Assembly: GCF_011043555.1 (NCBI RefSeq)
Contig: NZ_JAAKGS010000004.1
Span: 62,001 to 126,000 of the forward strand
Length of the DNA stretch: 64,000 nt
Direction: 5' to 3'
Source: Sphingobacterium sp. SGR-19
GTDB lineage: Bacteria > Bacteroidota > Bacteroidia > Sphingobacteriales > Sphingobacteriaceae
The notes beneath the pieces were generated by a model. The model had not been told where the DNA came from. It did no database searches and saw nothing but the letters and a program-made list of their open reading frames with translations. The translations under genes were made by a program, and so were the position numbers. Positions 1 to 8,773 of this stretch are shown here, one piece after another. Every line of letters starts with the position of its first letter. Position 1 is the first letter of the stretch.

Positions 1-1074
1 GTCGGTTTCCAACGGGGAGGAAAGGCGCATCTCTTTTTTCACTTGTTCCGTAAACGTGTTATCATTGTTATCCGCAATTTGCGCGTAGATTCCTTTTGGC
101 CAGTTATTTTTTGTTGTTTCTTTATCTCCTTCTACCACGTTTCCGTCTACATAAAAACGCCCCCAAACATGTTCCATGGGTTTCCATGCGTTGGGTTGAC
201 CGTTCTTTCCGGTTACATATTCGGAAGTACGGACGCCGATCGCAGCAATACGGTAGCGGACGCGACTGTTCTTCGGTGTTGCCGGACCGGGCTTGTAATA
301 ATTGTTGACAATGTTCACGTGCATTCCTTCCCCACCGTAACATCCGGCTCCCGCCCAGTTATAAAACACATTGTTGCGCATATCCACATATTCCCGTTCC
401 TGCGTCGAAACATGAGGACCCAAACGCGGCATACGGCTTTCGTGATGCGCCATCAGATTATGATGAAAGGAAGACCGGTGTCCGCCTACAATGGCTCCAT
501 AACCGTGTTTTCCCTTCGCATGTCCGGCTGTACGAAGGCTTTCCGAAATCAGGCACCATTGTACCGTTACGTTTTCGCCGCCATAGAATGTACAGGTTTC
601 ATCAACCGACCAGCTGATGGAACAATGGTCGATGATGACATTCCGGTTTTTTGAACCTCCTAATCCGTCCGGCTCTCCATCTCCCTCATTACCCACGCGA
701 AAACGCACGTAACGAATAATCACGTTATCTGCGTTAACGGATACCGGATGGCGTGCTATACAAATCCCCTGTCCGGGTGCTGTTTGTCCGGCAATGGTCA
801 GATTGCCGTTGACGATATTAAGGCGGCTGTTGAGGAAAATAGTTCCCGCTACATCAAATACCACCGTGCGTACGTCCTGCTGAGAGACAGCATGGCGGAA
901 TGTACCCGGTTCGTTACTGTCTTCCAACGTGGTTACATGATATACCGTTCCTCCACGTCCACCGGTAGCATAGCGTCCAAAACCTTCGGCTCCCGGAAAA
1001 GCGGGAATGTGATGCTGTGCAAATCCTGATACAACGGAAAAAACAGACAGTAACAAAATAAGAATACTTTTCAT
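1..1074 (-). CDS. PL1-like pectate lyase, secreted (3' end beyond window)
   Basis: This is a pectate lyase of the PL1-type right-handed beta-helix group, cut by the window start, so 358 residues without a stop are visible. It should cleave polygalacturonate by beta-elimination outside the inner membrane. The visible protein opens with a signal peptide ending in VSGFAQ. It then has the family opening FPGAEGFGRYATGGRGG, the strand LTIAGQTAPGQGICI, the active-site segment NVIIDHCSISWSVDE and the FHHNLMAHHESRMPR segment. The start is the ATG at 1072-1074, which places the signal peptide directly at the N-terminus. It lies 26 bases downstream of the DUF1593 gene on the same strand and is probably cotranscribed with it. 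The fold and substrate class rest on family knowledge; the precise pectin type is inferred. It resembles the lyase at 10610-12088 throughout but has no lipobox. Confidence 0.87.
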   Translation of the reverse strand, partial: MKSILILLLSVFSVVSGFAQHHIPAFPGAEGFGRYATGGRGGTVYHVTTLEDSNEPGTFRHAVSQQDVRTVVFDVAGTIFLNSRLNIVNGNLTIAGQTAPGQGICIARHPVSVNADNVIIRYVRFRVGNEGDGEPDGLGGSKNRNVIIDHCSISWSVDETCTFYGGENVTVQWCLISESLRTAGHAKGKHGYGAIVGGHRSSFHHNLMAHHESRMPRLGPHVSTQEREYVDMRNNVFYNWAGAGCYGGEGMHVNIVNNYYKPGPATPKNSRVRYRIAAIGVRTSEYVTGKNGQPNAWKPMEHVWGRFYVDGNVVEGDKETTKNNWPKGIYAQIADNNDNTFTEQVKKEMRLSSPLETD

Positions 1075-1100
1075 GTTGTTATGATTTTTATTTATTCCTA

Positions 1101-2378
1101 TCATCGAAGCCAATCCCAGCGTTTAGCCCAATCTCTCATGACATTAGTACGCCATTTAGATACCGTTTTGAAGCCGTGCAAGTTTTTATCGAATAACGAT
1201 GCATCGCTTTTATCTGTAAACCAGTTGTCCCCCAACTTGTAATCTGTTTCACGGGTTTTGCCTGGCCACACATTCTCAATGGTGATCTCACCGTTCTGCT
1301 CCGGGAAACCCGGAATGTCCGAAACGATGGTATACGGCATTGTTCCAAGCGCATAGGTCGCATGTCTTATTGCATAAATTCCGTCTCCTAAATAAAATCC
1401 ACCCCAGGTTTGCTTATTAATCGTCATGTGCATGCAAATCGAATCGGATGGAATGTCTATTTTGGGACCTTTCACACGAAATTCCATGATGGAGTAAATC
1501 TGAACAGTATCCTGCGCTGTTGTTGGTCGGTCGAATATAATCTGTGGGCTGTGCGTGAATTTTACAAAGCTACCACCCCATGATTCTTTTGTCGGATCAT
1601 TCGGATCGCCGTCCATCGTATAAAGCAAAGATGGCGTATCTCCCAGTTTCATATTCCCGCCCAGGTAACTTTTAAAGTCTTCGCCCAGATTGCCAGCACC
1701 ACCGATAAATGCATCGTAGTATTTCCCGTTAAATTCATCCATTTGCTTGTAGTTGGCAATGAATCCACGGTAGGAAGCATTATTCTCAATGAACCAAAGG
1801 CTTGGAAAATTCTCCACAATGTAAGCATAACTGTTAGTGCTCCACTTTTTATTCGGACCACCAATCCAGTATATTTTTATTTTGTCCTGGATATCGGGTG
1901 CATCGTGCAATGCTTGGGCCACATCATCTAAGCCGCCCCACACAAGGATCCATAGCGGTTGCTCACTTGCTTTCCGGGCACATTTGATGATCCAGTCCGA
2001 TCCCTCGGTAGCCGTCATATATCCACGATAAGGAGCAGCTCCGAGCCTTCCCTGTTTGCTGATCGAGCGCAGATATTCCGGAGACGGAAAGCTATCGGAA
2101 TGCTGTTTCAATTTTGGTAAGTCCTTTTCGTAAAGGTCGATCATCCGCAATATCTCTGACACATTCCCGCTGCCATAAGATGGCGAAGAAACGAGGCCTT
2201 CGGTTTCAAAAAGATCGCTGTACATTAAAAAGTGAGCCATCGATTGGTTATCATCTGGATCTGTCCCTCCAATATCCGTACTGATAAGTATACGAGGTTT
2301 TACAGGAACCGGCTTCTGCGCCATCAGCACAATAGGACTACAAAAAGAAAGCAAAAGATAGTAGATTACTTTAATCAT
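1101..2378 (-). CDS. DUF1593 nucleoside-hydrolase-like secreted protein
   Basis: This 425-residue secreted protein belongs to the DUF1593 (Sde182-like) group, which has a nucleoside-hydrolase-type fold. A signal peptide ends near VLMAQ. Next comes RILISTDIGGTDPDDNQSM, the aspartate-rich loop that binds a metal in inosine-uridine hydrolases, and LWILVWGGLDDVAQAL later. A C-terminal beta domain follows, starting near residue 300. Members occur in polysaccharide loci for pectin and other plant glycans, but the true substrate is uncertain, so no reaction is assigned. It is the first gene of a two-gene minus-strand unit with the truncated pectate lyase. A possible -7 box lies 74 bases upstream. 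Confidence 0.8.
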   Translation of the reverse strand: MIKVIYYLLLSFCSPIVLMAQKPVPVKPRILISTDIGGTDPDDNQSMAHFLMYSDLFETEGLVSSPSYGSGNVSEILRMIDLYEKDLPKLKQHSDSFPSPEYLRSISKQGRLGAAPYRGYMTATEGSDWIIKCARKASEQPLWILVWGGLDDVAQALHDAPDIQDKIKIYWIGGPNKKWSTNSYAYIVENFPSLWFIENNASYRGFIANYKQMDEFNGKYYDAFIGGAGNLGEDFKSYLGGNMKLGDTPSLLYTMDGDPNDPTKESWGGSFVKFTHSPQIIFDRPTTAQDTVQIYSIMEFRVKGPKIDIPSDSICMHMTINKQTWGGFYLGDGIYAIRHATYALGTMPYTIVSDIPGFPEQNGEITIENVWPGKTRETDYKLGDNWFTDKSDASLFDKNLHGFKTVSKWRTNVMRDWAKRWDWLR

Positions 2379-2664
2379 AATTATATCGTTTATATTAAAA
2401 ATTTGGATATCTATATTGCACTAAATATCTTTATCATAAATGGATTACATAACAAAGATAGGATTGGAAAGAAAAGTAAAGCCCTAAAAATTGATAAAAG
2501 AACACCAAAAATTGATAAAAGAATGGTGTAATTTCTCAACATCATTTTGTTAACACTAGAAAACGCTTTAATTCATAATACGCTAAGATCTGTTAAAGAT
2601 CCACTAATTAACTTATTTTTTCTATTTTAACAAAAAATTCAACATTTACTTAGATTGCACCGAT
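2379..2664. other. Divergent AT-rich intergenic region
   Basis: This 286-base gap separates the minus-strand DUF1593 gene from the plus-strand TonB-C gene. It is strongly AT-rich and holds a short near-repeat (aaaaattgataaaagaa twice, around 2486-2521). On the minus strand it holds a good -7 box at 2453-2460. No other gene is visible in it. Confidence 0.5.
2453..2460 (-). promoter_or_regulatory. Putative -7 box for the DUF1593 gene
   Basis: On the minus strand the sequence reads TATCTTTG, a full match to the Bacteroidetes -7 consensus TAnnTTTG. It lies 74 bases upstream of the ATG at 2376-2378. No convincing TTTG -33 box is seen at the usual spacing, so this is only a candidate. Confidence 0.35.
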
Positions 2665-3681
2665 ATGAAGCACCTGATAATCGACTCCTGCAAATTTGCA
2701 TTGTTCTTACTGTGTTTTTTCGCTTCCCCACTATCAAGAGCACAAGAAACCATTGTGTCCTACGTCACTAAAAACGGAGGTCGTACCGCGCATAAGGATT
2801 CGGCGGAATATATCAGCATACTGCGTATAAAGCCAAATGAGAAAGGACTTTATGAGCTAAACGATTATTATCAAAACGGAAACTTAAAGCGCCATGGATG
2901 GGTGAAAGCTCCCGATCCGATGCGACTGCGTTTGGAAGGCTTGGTAGAAACCTATTATGATAGCGGATCTCTGGAGGCTACCACCTATTACACCGATAAC
3001 AAACGGATTGATACGGCACACCGCTATTATGAAAACGGCGTCTTGAAGGAAGTAAAGGTTTATTTGAAACCAAAAAACGGACAAGAGCGGCCAGCATGGG
3101 ATGGCACGAATAAGCGCTTGCTCTACTATGCGGATTCCACGGGGAAAATACAGGTGCAGCAAGGCAATGGCCAGATAACGCTCCCCCATGACAACGGCGT
3201 CGATTTCGAACGAGGGTTGTACAGGGAAGGCTTGCGGGATGGCCGCTGGGAGGGGTCTTTTCGGAAAGGGAAGTATCGCTTTGAGGAATGGTACGAGGAT
3301 GGATTCGTTACTCGAGGCGTTAGCACCGATAGTGTTGGAACAACGCTTCCATACGAGGAAAGAGATGTTCATCCGGAGTACCCAGGCGGTGTGCAAAACC
3401 TTAGGCGGTTTGTGGCACAGCATTATCGCTACCCCAAAGAAGCAGTTCGGGCTCGTGTAAAAGGGCAAGTCATCCTCCGTTTTGTGGTTGATACAGCCGG
3501 TAACCCAACCGACTTTGAAATCGTAAACGATCTGGGATATGGCACCGCTGCCGCTGGCATTGAAATGCTCAAAAAGTCAGCAAAATGGGCGCCAGGCTAT
3601 CAACGGGGTGTTCCAGTTCGTGTGGCCTACACACTTCCGATTTCGTTAAATATAGCTGATCCTCGTCAAAAGCGGCAATAA
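2665..3681 (+). CDS. YwqK-like repeat protein with TonB C-terminal domain
   Basis: This 338-residue exported protein has two parts. After a signal peptide (ends near LSRAQ), residues 50-230 contain YwqK/MORN-like repeats of the form YYxNGxLK, such as DYYQNGNLKRHG, ETYYDSGSLEAT and RYYENGVLKEVK. Residues 240-332 form a TonB C-terminal domain: the YP..A pattern, GQVILRFVVDTAGNPTDFEIV, WAPGYQRGVPV and YTLPISL. In true TonB this domain touches outer-membrane receptors. Here there is no N-terminal transmembrane anchor beyond the signal peptide, so a role in energy transduction is doubtful. It converges on the next gene with no bases between the two stop codons. The repeats may bind proteins or peptidoglycan, which is inference. 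Confidence 0.75.
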   Translation: MKHLIIDSCKFALFLLCFFASPLSRAQETIVSYVTKNGGRTAHKDSAEYISILRIKPNEKGLYELNDYYQNGNLKRHGWVKAPDPMRLRLEGLVETYYDSGSLEATTYYTDNKRIDTAHRYYENGVLKEVKVYLKPKNGQERPAWDGTNKRLLYYADSTGKIQVQQGNGQITLPHDNGVDFERGLYREGLRDGRWEGSFRKGKYRFEEWYEDGFVTRGVSTDSVGTTLPYEERDVHPEYPGGVQNLRRFVAQHYRYPKEAVRARVKGQVILRFVVDTAGNPTDFEIVNDLGYGTAAAGIEMLKKSAKWAPGYQRGVPVRVAYTLPISLNIADPRQKRQ

Positions 3682-5049
3682 TTAGCTCCCGTTCCAAGAG
3701 CGGTCCTGCATCTGCTTCAGCACTTCTTGCATTCGCTTGTAGTAATGCTTCTGCGGTTTATACAGCTCAACCGCACGCTGTTGCGCAGCTTCAGCCTCAG
3801 CATAAAAACCGATTTGATATAGCAGTTTCGCGAGGATATGGTGAGATTGCCCGCGATCAGGGAGTAGCGCAATAGATTTATGCATCCAGCGGATGCCATC
3901 GAACAACACCTCCGGATCCTCTTTTCCAAAGGCCAGCAGTTGGTTCGCTCCGTAATTTAAATTGTCCACCCGCGTTTTTACGTACCGTGGACGATGCTTT
4001 TCCAACCAGTTCTGAAAGCGTAGATTTTCGACACTGTCCAACACGAATCCTCTTCTCGAGATATTCATATTTTGATTATTGGCGTAATCCACCTTGGCTA
4101 AGGAATCCTGGTCTAGACGATAGAAATAATTGTTATAATGATTTCTTGCGTAGGAGCGATACGGTATCGTATCCCTGCAAAGCTGCAAATACTTCATCGG
4201 ATAGTAACTTCGAGCCATATTGCCTCGCAGATGATGTGATTGCCAAGTATTCGCGACACGATTCCCCAAGTTCTGGGCCAAAGCAAAGCTCTTTTTATCC
4301 AGTGCCTCCCGAAAGGTTTGACGCTGTATACGCCCGTTTATTTCTTTTCGAGTAGGCAAGGGCAGGGTTGCATAGAGGCTATCCACCATTTTGCGGTTGG
4401 TGTAAGCTAATTGGTAGGTTTGGCTATCATAAGCCGGGCCGCTGCGCAACAAAAACGCCACCGTTTCAAAATTATTCAGTTCCTGTACCGTTAGCCTAGA
4501 AACGTAATCATTTAATACCTGCTGGTCTGTATACTGATCGAATATCTGATATAGCTCCAGCAACTTTCGTAACAAAGACTGGCTACGGAAACCTTTTTTA
4601 TATTGCTTTATTAGCTTTCCCATAGTCTCGCCTGCAGCGATGGTCTTAGCGGAGTCGATCAATTTCAGCAAGGTATCTTCCTGTTTGATTTGTTTGTTAT
4701 AACGTAGTATCGGATAGCCATCTTTGTCGGTAAAGAGATATATAGGAGTACGAAGGTGGTAGGTCTTCGATACGGCATGGTTAACGTCTTCCGGAGCAAC
4801 CCGTACCACGCCCGAAACGAAGGCTTCTGTGAGGAGGCCTTTCGTTTTTTTTGATATTGTTAAGCCGTCATAGGGAGAAAACTGCTCGCTACGCTGATGC
4901 GCCACAAAGAACATGGGTTTATCCAGTTGTTTGGCTTTCGCTATTAAACTGTCGTAGGCGATCGGGAGTGAAAAGTCCGATTGGGCCACCGACGGGAAGA
5001 CAGCGAACCGAATAAAGAAAAGTACGATAAAGGTTCTACAATCAATCAT
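3682..5049 (-). CDS. Exported thioredoxin-fold-like protein lacking CXXC, with TPR-like C-terminus
   Basis: The product is 455 residues with a signal peptide ending near FPSVAQ. Residues 30-135 look like a thioredoxin-type fold: an opening helix, then KPMFFVAHQRS where the CXXC would be, then GVVRVAPEDVN, then the cis-proline-like RTPIYLFTDKDGYPILRY. No cysteine is present in this domain, so redox activity is unlikely. The rest is helical, and the last 90 residues look like tetratricopeptide repeats (LAKLLYQIGFYAEAEAAQQRA). The fold call is by pattern and is moderate. It stands between pectin genes but shows no carbohydrate motif. I do not recognise a named family. Confidence 0.6.
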   Translation of the reverse strand: MIDCRTFIVLFFIRFAVFPSVAQSDFSLPIAYDSLIAKAKQLDKPMFFVAHQRSEQFSPYDGLTISKKTKGLLTEAFVSGVVRVAPEDVNHAVSKTYHLRTPIYLFTDKDGYPILRYNKQIKQEDTLLKLIDSAKTIAAGETMGKLIKQYKKGFRSQSLLRKLLELYQIFDQYTDQQVLNDYVSRLTVQELNNFETVAFLLRSGPAYDSQTYQLAYTNRKMVDSLYATLPLPTRKEINGRIQRQTFREALDKKSFALAQNLGNRVANTWQSHHLRGNMARSYYPMKYLQLCRDTIPYRSYARNHYNNYFYRLDQDSLAKVDYANNQNMNISRRGFVLDSVENLRFQNWLEKHRPRYVKTRVDNLNYGANQLLAFGKEDPEVLFDGIRWMHKSIALLPDRGQSHHILAKLLYQIGFYAEAEAAQQRAVELYKPQKHYYKRMQEVLKQMQDRSWNGS

Positions 5050-5111
5050 ATGTTAGTCTAGTATATAGTATAACTATAAAGATAATTAATCTTAAATCAT
5101 GCATACAACCC

Positions 5112-6053
5112 TTATTCAAAAATCCCATCCAAAAAAGCGATCGTATAATCCATCATCGGTTGAAACCAAGGGTTGAAGAACCAAAATGGATGAGGCGTAT
5201 CGGGGAATTCCCGAATTTCCCAATAAATACCATAACGATCGAGCTTTTTGATCATATCGTCTCGTCCAGCATGGAATCGCGGAATAGAACTGTTCAGGAA
5301 TATAATCGGCACCGAATGTCGTGAAACATGATTTAGCGGAGCCGCGGATTCCCAGTTTCTTGAATTCTGTTCATAGGATCCATCCAACCAATTAGATGCG
5401 GCAGTGCCCTCCGAAGACTCTGGGTGCCGGAACGCAAGCGTTCCATCTATATTGACAACAGCTTGGACATTGGATAGCTGCTCGGCATTTCCTCGACCTT
5501 GTCCCTCAAAATCAAGGTTTCCATTCGTGACACCCAGTAGACTAGCCAATTGCCCACCGGCCGAGGTTCCCAAGCTGGCTATGTACTTTGTATCCAACTG
5601 GATTTTATCGGCATTTGCACGCATCCATCTTACGGCCGATTTCAAATCATAGACGGCTTCCGGATATTTGGCCTCTAAAGATAAGCGATATTCTACCGCA
5701 ACGGCGACATAACCTTTAGCAGCTAATGTCTTGCCAATAGTATGCATCTGAGATTTATCACCCGACTGCCATCCTCCTCCATGAATCAATAGCACACCCG
5801 GATAACGCTTCGAGGCGCTTCCATCAGGGCGGAATACATCTAAAAGCAAAGGCCTATCTCCGACCCTATCGTATTCTTGATCTAAATACGATATCACCGG
5901 AGTTTTTGATTCCGCAATGCGGATATACGGACGGTATTTCCGCTCTTTCAGGTAGGTACCGTGTAAGGTGAAAGATGTGTCCCTCGGGATCGAGGGTTGA
6001 GCATGAACAAGCAATACAAGACTTGACAAAAACAACGCTATCAATACTTTCAT
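5112..6053 (-). CDS. Alpha/beta-hydrolase esterase of the BD-FAE/acetyl-esterase type
   Basis: This 313-residue secreted esterase has a signal peptide ending in VLLVHAQ. It carries the HGGGW oxyanion-hole motif and the nucleophile elbow GTSAGGQ, and a late TPHPF histidine is the likely triad base. It should remove acetyl or other ester groups from plant polysaccharide. The upstream reading frame is open as far as 6197, but that part is antisense-like extension over the GH3 tail. I chose the ATG at 6051-6053 because the signal peptide begins there and it starts 10 bases after the GH3 stop, an operon-like spacing. In this pectin context, deacetylation of pectin or rhamnogalacturonan is a reasonable inference, but xylan or feruloyl esters are possible. 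Confidence 0.83.
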   Translation of the reverse strand: MKVLIALFLSSLVLLVHAQPSIPRDTSFTLHGTYLKERKYRPYIRIAESKTPVISYLDQEYDRVGDRPLLLDVFRPDGSASKRYPGVLLIHGGGWQSGDKSQMHTIGKTLAAKGYVAVAVEYRLSLEAKYPEAVYDLKSAVRWMRANADKIQLDTKYIASLGTSAGGQLASLLGVTNGNLDFEGQGRGNAEQLSNVQAVVNIDGTLAFRHPESSEGTAASNWLDGSYEQNSRNWESAAPLNHVSRHSVPIIFLNSSIPRFHAGRDDMIKKLDRYGIYWEIREFPDTPHPFWFFNPWFQPMMDYTIAFLDGIFE

Positions 6054-6063
6054 CTTATAGCGG

Positions 6064-8664
6064 TTATTTGTAGTCCGACCTGCTGTAAATCCTGTTGTTG
6101 CGAACTTCCCCAACCATAATTTCATAATTACCGGGTACAGTGTCCACCATCTGTTTATCTTCATCCCACCATTCCAATTGTTTATCCGAAAGCTCAAATA
6201 CTACATCCACGGTCTCGCCCACCGACTCATTTATTCGTTTAAATTCTCTTAGCGTCTTTTGGGGACCGAATTTGTCGTCCGGCTTATGAAGGTATACCTG
6301 TACTACTTCCTGTCCGCTCATTTTTCCGGTATTGGAAATCGGTACAACCAGCTGAACCGTTTCGCTTGGATTGATTTGTTTTTTGTTAAGTCGTGGTTGA
6401 CCATATTGAAACGTTGTATAGCTAAGTCCATGTCCGAAGACAAATAAAGGGGGTTCTTCTATATATCTGTAAGTGCGCCCCGCCATATCATAATTTTCAA
6501 AATCCGGCAATTGTTCCACGTTCCGATAGAAGGTTACCGGCAACCGTCCGGCAGGATTATAATCGCCAAAGATTACTTCGGCAACGGCTTTTCCACCCGA
6601 TTGGCCGGGATACCACGCTTGCAAAATAGCTTCACAGTTGTCCGCCTCGGGCTCGAATCCAATTGGCGAGCCGGAACAGTTCACTAATATGACTTTTTTT
6701 CCGGCATCTTTCAACGCTTTTATAAATCGGCGCTGTACATCCGGCAATTCGATATCCGTTCGGTCGCCTCGTTTGAAACCCGGTAAGTCTACCCCCATCT
6801 CCTCGCCTTCCAAAGATGGAGATATTCCCCCCACAAAAATCACCACATCGGCATGCTTTACACGTTCCACAGATTTCGCGATGTCGATTTCCTCTTTATA
6901 GCCGAAGTCGAACACGAGCTGGGCATCGCCTCTATTGTAATCAAAATCGATTTGAATAGCATGCGGTTTGCCGGCTTCTACGGTCATACTGTGCGACATC
7001 TTCCTGCTTCCGTGGTTCGCCCGCGTACCCTTCACTTCTATTCCGTCCACCGACAGGTTCACCGTCCCGTTCACATAGAAATCAAAAAATACCTCGCCCG
7101 ATTTCTGCGGTGTAAAGGTCGTATTATAGGTAGCCGTAAAGTCCGTTAAATCCACTCCCGGCGCAAATACCGTAGCCCCCATCGTGCAAAAGCTGAACGG
7201 GGTGTTCACCTGCGTGCGCACATCCGGAAGGCCACTTCTCGACTTACTGTTCCAATATTTCGCACTAAAGCCCTGTCCTTCCTCCGAGCGGCAGAGATGA
7301 AAAACACTTTCCATCAAGGTATTCTCGACCAGGCCACTGCCCTGTTCATATATCAGTTTATCGTCCTTACCCAAAGCCGCCCGTATACCTTCCAAAATGG
7401 TAATCGTTCGCCCTGGCGTCCCATTATAATTTCCCCACTGCATTATAGAGTCGTTTGCATTGGGTCCTACCACCGCCAATGTAAGATCTCCTCGTTTCAA
7501 CGGAAGTATATCGTCCTTATTAAGCAATAGCGTCATGGATTTACGAGCCATGTCCAACGCCAAGCTATCATGTGCCGCTGAAGCCACGACGTCGTAAGGT
7601 ATGTTAGACCAAGGAACCTGAGCCGGATCGTCCATCTCGCCCAGCCGAAAGCGTGCCAAAAGCAATCGCCTCACAGAGACATCTATATCTTCTTCCTTGA
7701 TATGTCCATTGCGTACAGCCTCGACTAAGGCATTATAACTAGCGCCGCAATCCAAGTCCGTTCCGCTCAAAACCGCGTCAGCAGAAGCCGCCGCTGCGTC
7801 GGGATGCGTTTCGTGCGCATTTTCGCCATAGAAGTCCCGAATTGCTCCACAATCGGCCACCACAATTCCCTCGAAGCCCCATCTTTGGCGTAAAATCTGC
7901 GTCAGCAACTGATTGCTTCCGCAGCATGGCTCCCCTTCGAAGCGGTTATAGGCACACATAACCTCCTTTACATCCCCTTCTTTAACGAGAGCTTCAAAAG
8001 CCGGGAGATACGTCTCCCACAAGTCACGTGGCTTAATGTTGTTTGCATTGAACGAATGCCTATTCCATTCCGGGCCTGAATGCACCGCAAAATGTTTGGC
8101 ACAAGCGTGTAATTTATCATACTTTTTACCGGCTGGTCCTTGTAATCCCTTAACAGCCGCTACTCCCATCCGGCTCGTCAGATATGGGTCTTCACCATAA
8201 GTCTCTATTCCTCTGCCCCAACGCGGATCACGATAAATATTAATCGTTGGCGTCCACATCGTGAGGCCTTGATAGCGGCCATATTCCTCTTGGGTTGAGT
8301 AATAACGATGCTTTGCCCGCGCTTCGTCTGACACGGCGTCGAAAACCTTCAAAACAGCTTCGTCATCAAAGGAGGCAGCCATACCGATGGGCTGAGGAAA
8401 TACTGTAGCGATACCCGAACGGGCGACCCCGTGCAATGCTTCATTCCACCAATTGTATGTTTTGATTCCCCATCGTTCGATCGGAACAGACACATCCTTC
8501 ATCAATGCCACCTTTTCTTCCAATGTGAGCCGACCCAGTAAATCCGCTACGCGCTTCTCAAACGGCAGATTCGCATCTTGAAAAGGATATTGCTGCGCGC
8601 TGCTGACAAAGGGAAAAGTGAACCACAAACAGAAAAACAGCAGAGAAAAATTAAATCGTTTCAT
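6064..8664 (-). CDS. GH3 beta-glycosidase with PA14-like insert
   Basis: This is a secreted glycoside hydrolase family 3 enzyme of 866 residues, counted from the ATG at 8662-8664 that opens a signal peptide (ends VSSAQQ). The N-terminal barrel contains LHGV near residue 78, the substrate-binding KH pair at 190-191 and the nucleophile motif GIVVADCGA with Asp271. The second domain has VVGPNANDS. A PA14-like beta domain is inserted at roughly residues 465-610 (FSAKYWNS through NVSVDG-like strands). A fibronectin-III-like domain ends the protein (VQVYLHKP). Family members with this layout are beta-xylosidases or beta-glucosidases; beta-xylosidase-like is my guess. It sits between the esterase and GH105 genes on one strand. 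Confidence 0.93.
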   Translation of the reverse strand: MKRFNFSLLFFCLWFTFPFVSSAQQYPFQDANLPFEKRVADLLGRLTLEEKVALMKDVSVPIERWGIKTYNWWNEALHGVARSGIATVFPQPIGMAASFDDEAVLKVFDAVSDEARAKHRYYSTQEEYGRYQGLTMWTPTINIYRDPRWGRGIETYGEDPYLTSRMGVAAVKGLQGPAGKKYDKLHACAKHFAVHSGPEWNRHSFNANNIKPRDLWETYLPAFEALVKEGDVKEVMCAYNRFEGEPCCGSNQLLTQILRQRWGFEGIVVADCGAIRDFYGENAHETHPDAAAASADAVLSGTDLDCGASYNALVEAVRNGHIKEEDIDVSVRRLLLARFRLGEMDDPAQVPWSNIPYDVVASAAHDSLALDMARKSMTLLLNKDDILPLKRGDLTLAVVGPNANDSIMQWGNYNGTPGRTITILEGIRAALGKDDKLIYEQGSGLVENTLMESVFHLCRSEEGQGFSAKYWNSKSRSGLPDVRTQVNTPFSFCTMGATVFAPGVDLTDFTATYNTTFTPQKSGEVFFDFYVNGTVNLSVDGIEVKGTRANHGSRKMSHSMTVEAGKPHAIQIDFDYNRGDAQLVFDFGYKEEIDIAKSVERVKHADVVIFVGGISPSLEGEEMGVDLPGFKRGDRTDIELPDVQRRFIKALKDAGKKVILVNCSGSPIGFEPEADNCEAILQAWYPGQSGGKAVAEVIFGDYNPAGRLPVTFYRNVEQLPDFENYDMAGRTYRYIEEPPLFVFGHGLSYTTFQYGQPRLNKKQINPSETVQLVVPISNTGKMSGQEVVQVYLHKPDDKFGPQKTLREFKRINESVGETVDVVFELSDKQLEWWDEDKQMVDTVPGNYEIMVGEVRNNRIYSRSDYK

Positions 8665-8773
8665 TTTCGTGTTACCTTTAAATACTTTCATTGTTGACCG
8701 ACAAGAGGTTGCTCCTTGCAACCGATTGCATTCGCGTCCCCAAAAAAGCATCTTACGTTTACATTTTACTCGC

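Noticed and set aside
43..654. Plus-strand 203-residue open frame
   Set aside because: It is antisense to the PL1-like lyase at 1-1074, whose minus-strand protein carries clear family motifs; the frame has no recognisable pattern.
2486..2521. Repeated aaaaattgataaaagaa
   Set aside because: Two copies in AT-rich DNA do not make a CRISPR array; no spacers or cas genes are present.
2232..2531. Plus-strand 99-residue open frame
   Set aside because: It overlaps the DUF1593 gene antisense and runs into AT-rich intergenic DNA with a lysine-rich, low-complexity tail.
2884..3468. Minus-strand 194-residue open frame
   Set aside because: It lies antisense inside the TonB-C gene, which has real domains and a signal peptide.
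3987..4355. Plus-strand 122-residue open frame
   Set aside because: It is antisense to the thioredoxin-fold gene and shows no family pattern.
8707..8723. Short GGTTGC/GCAACC hairpin before the GH3 gene
   Set aside because: Only six pairs with no second copy and no match to the 24-bp palindrome, so chance is likely.
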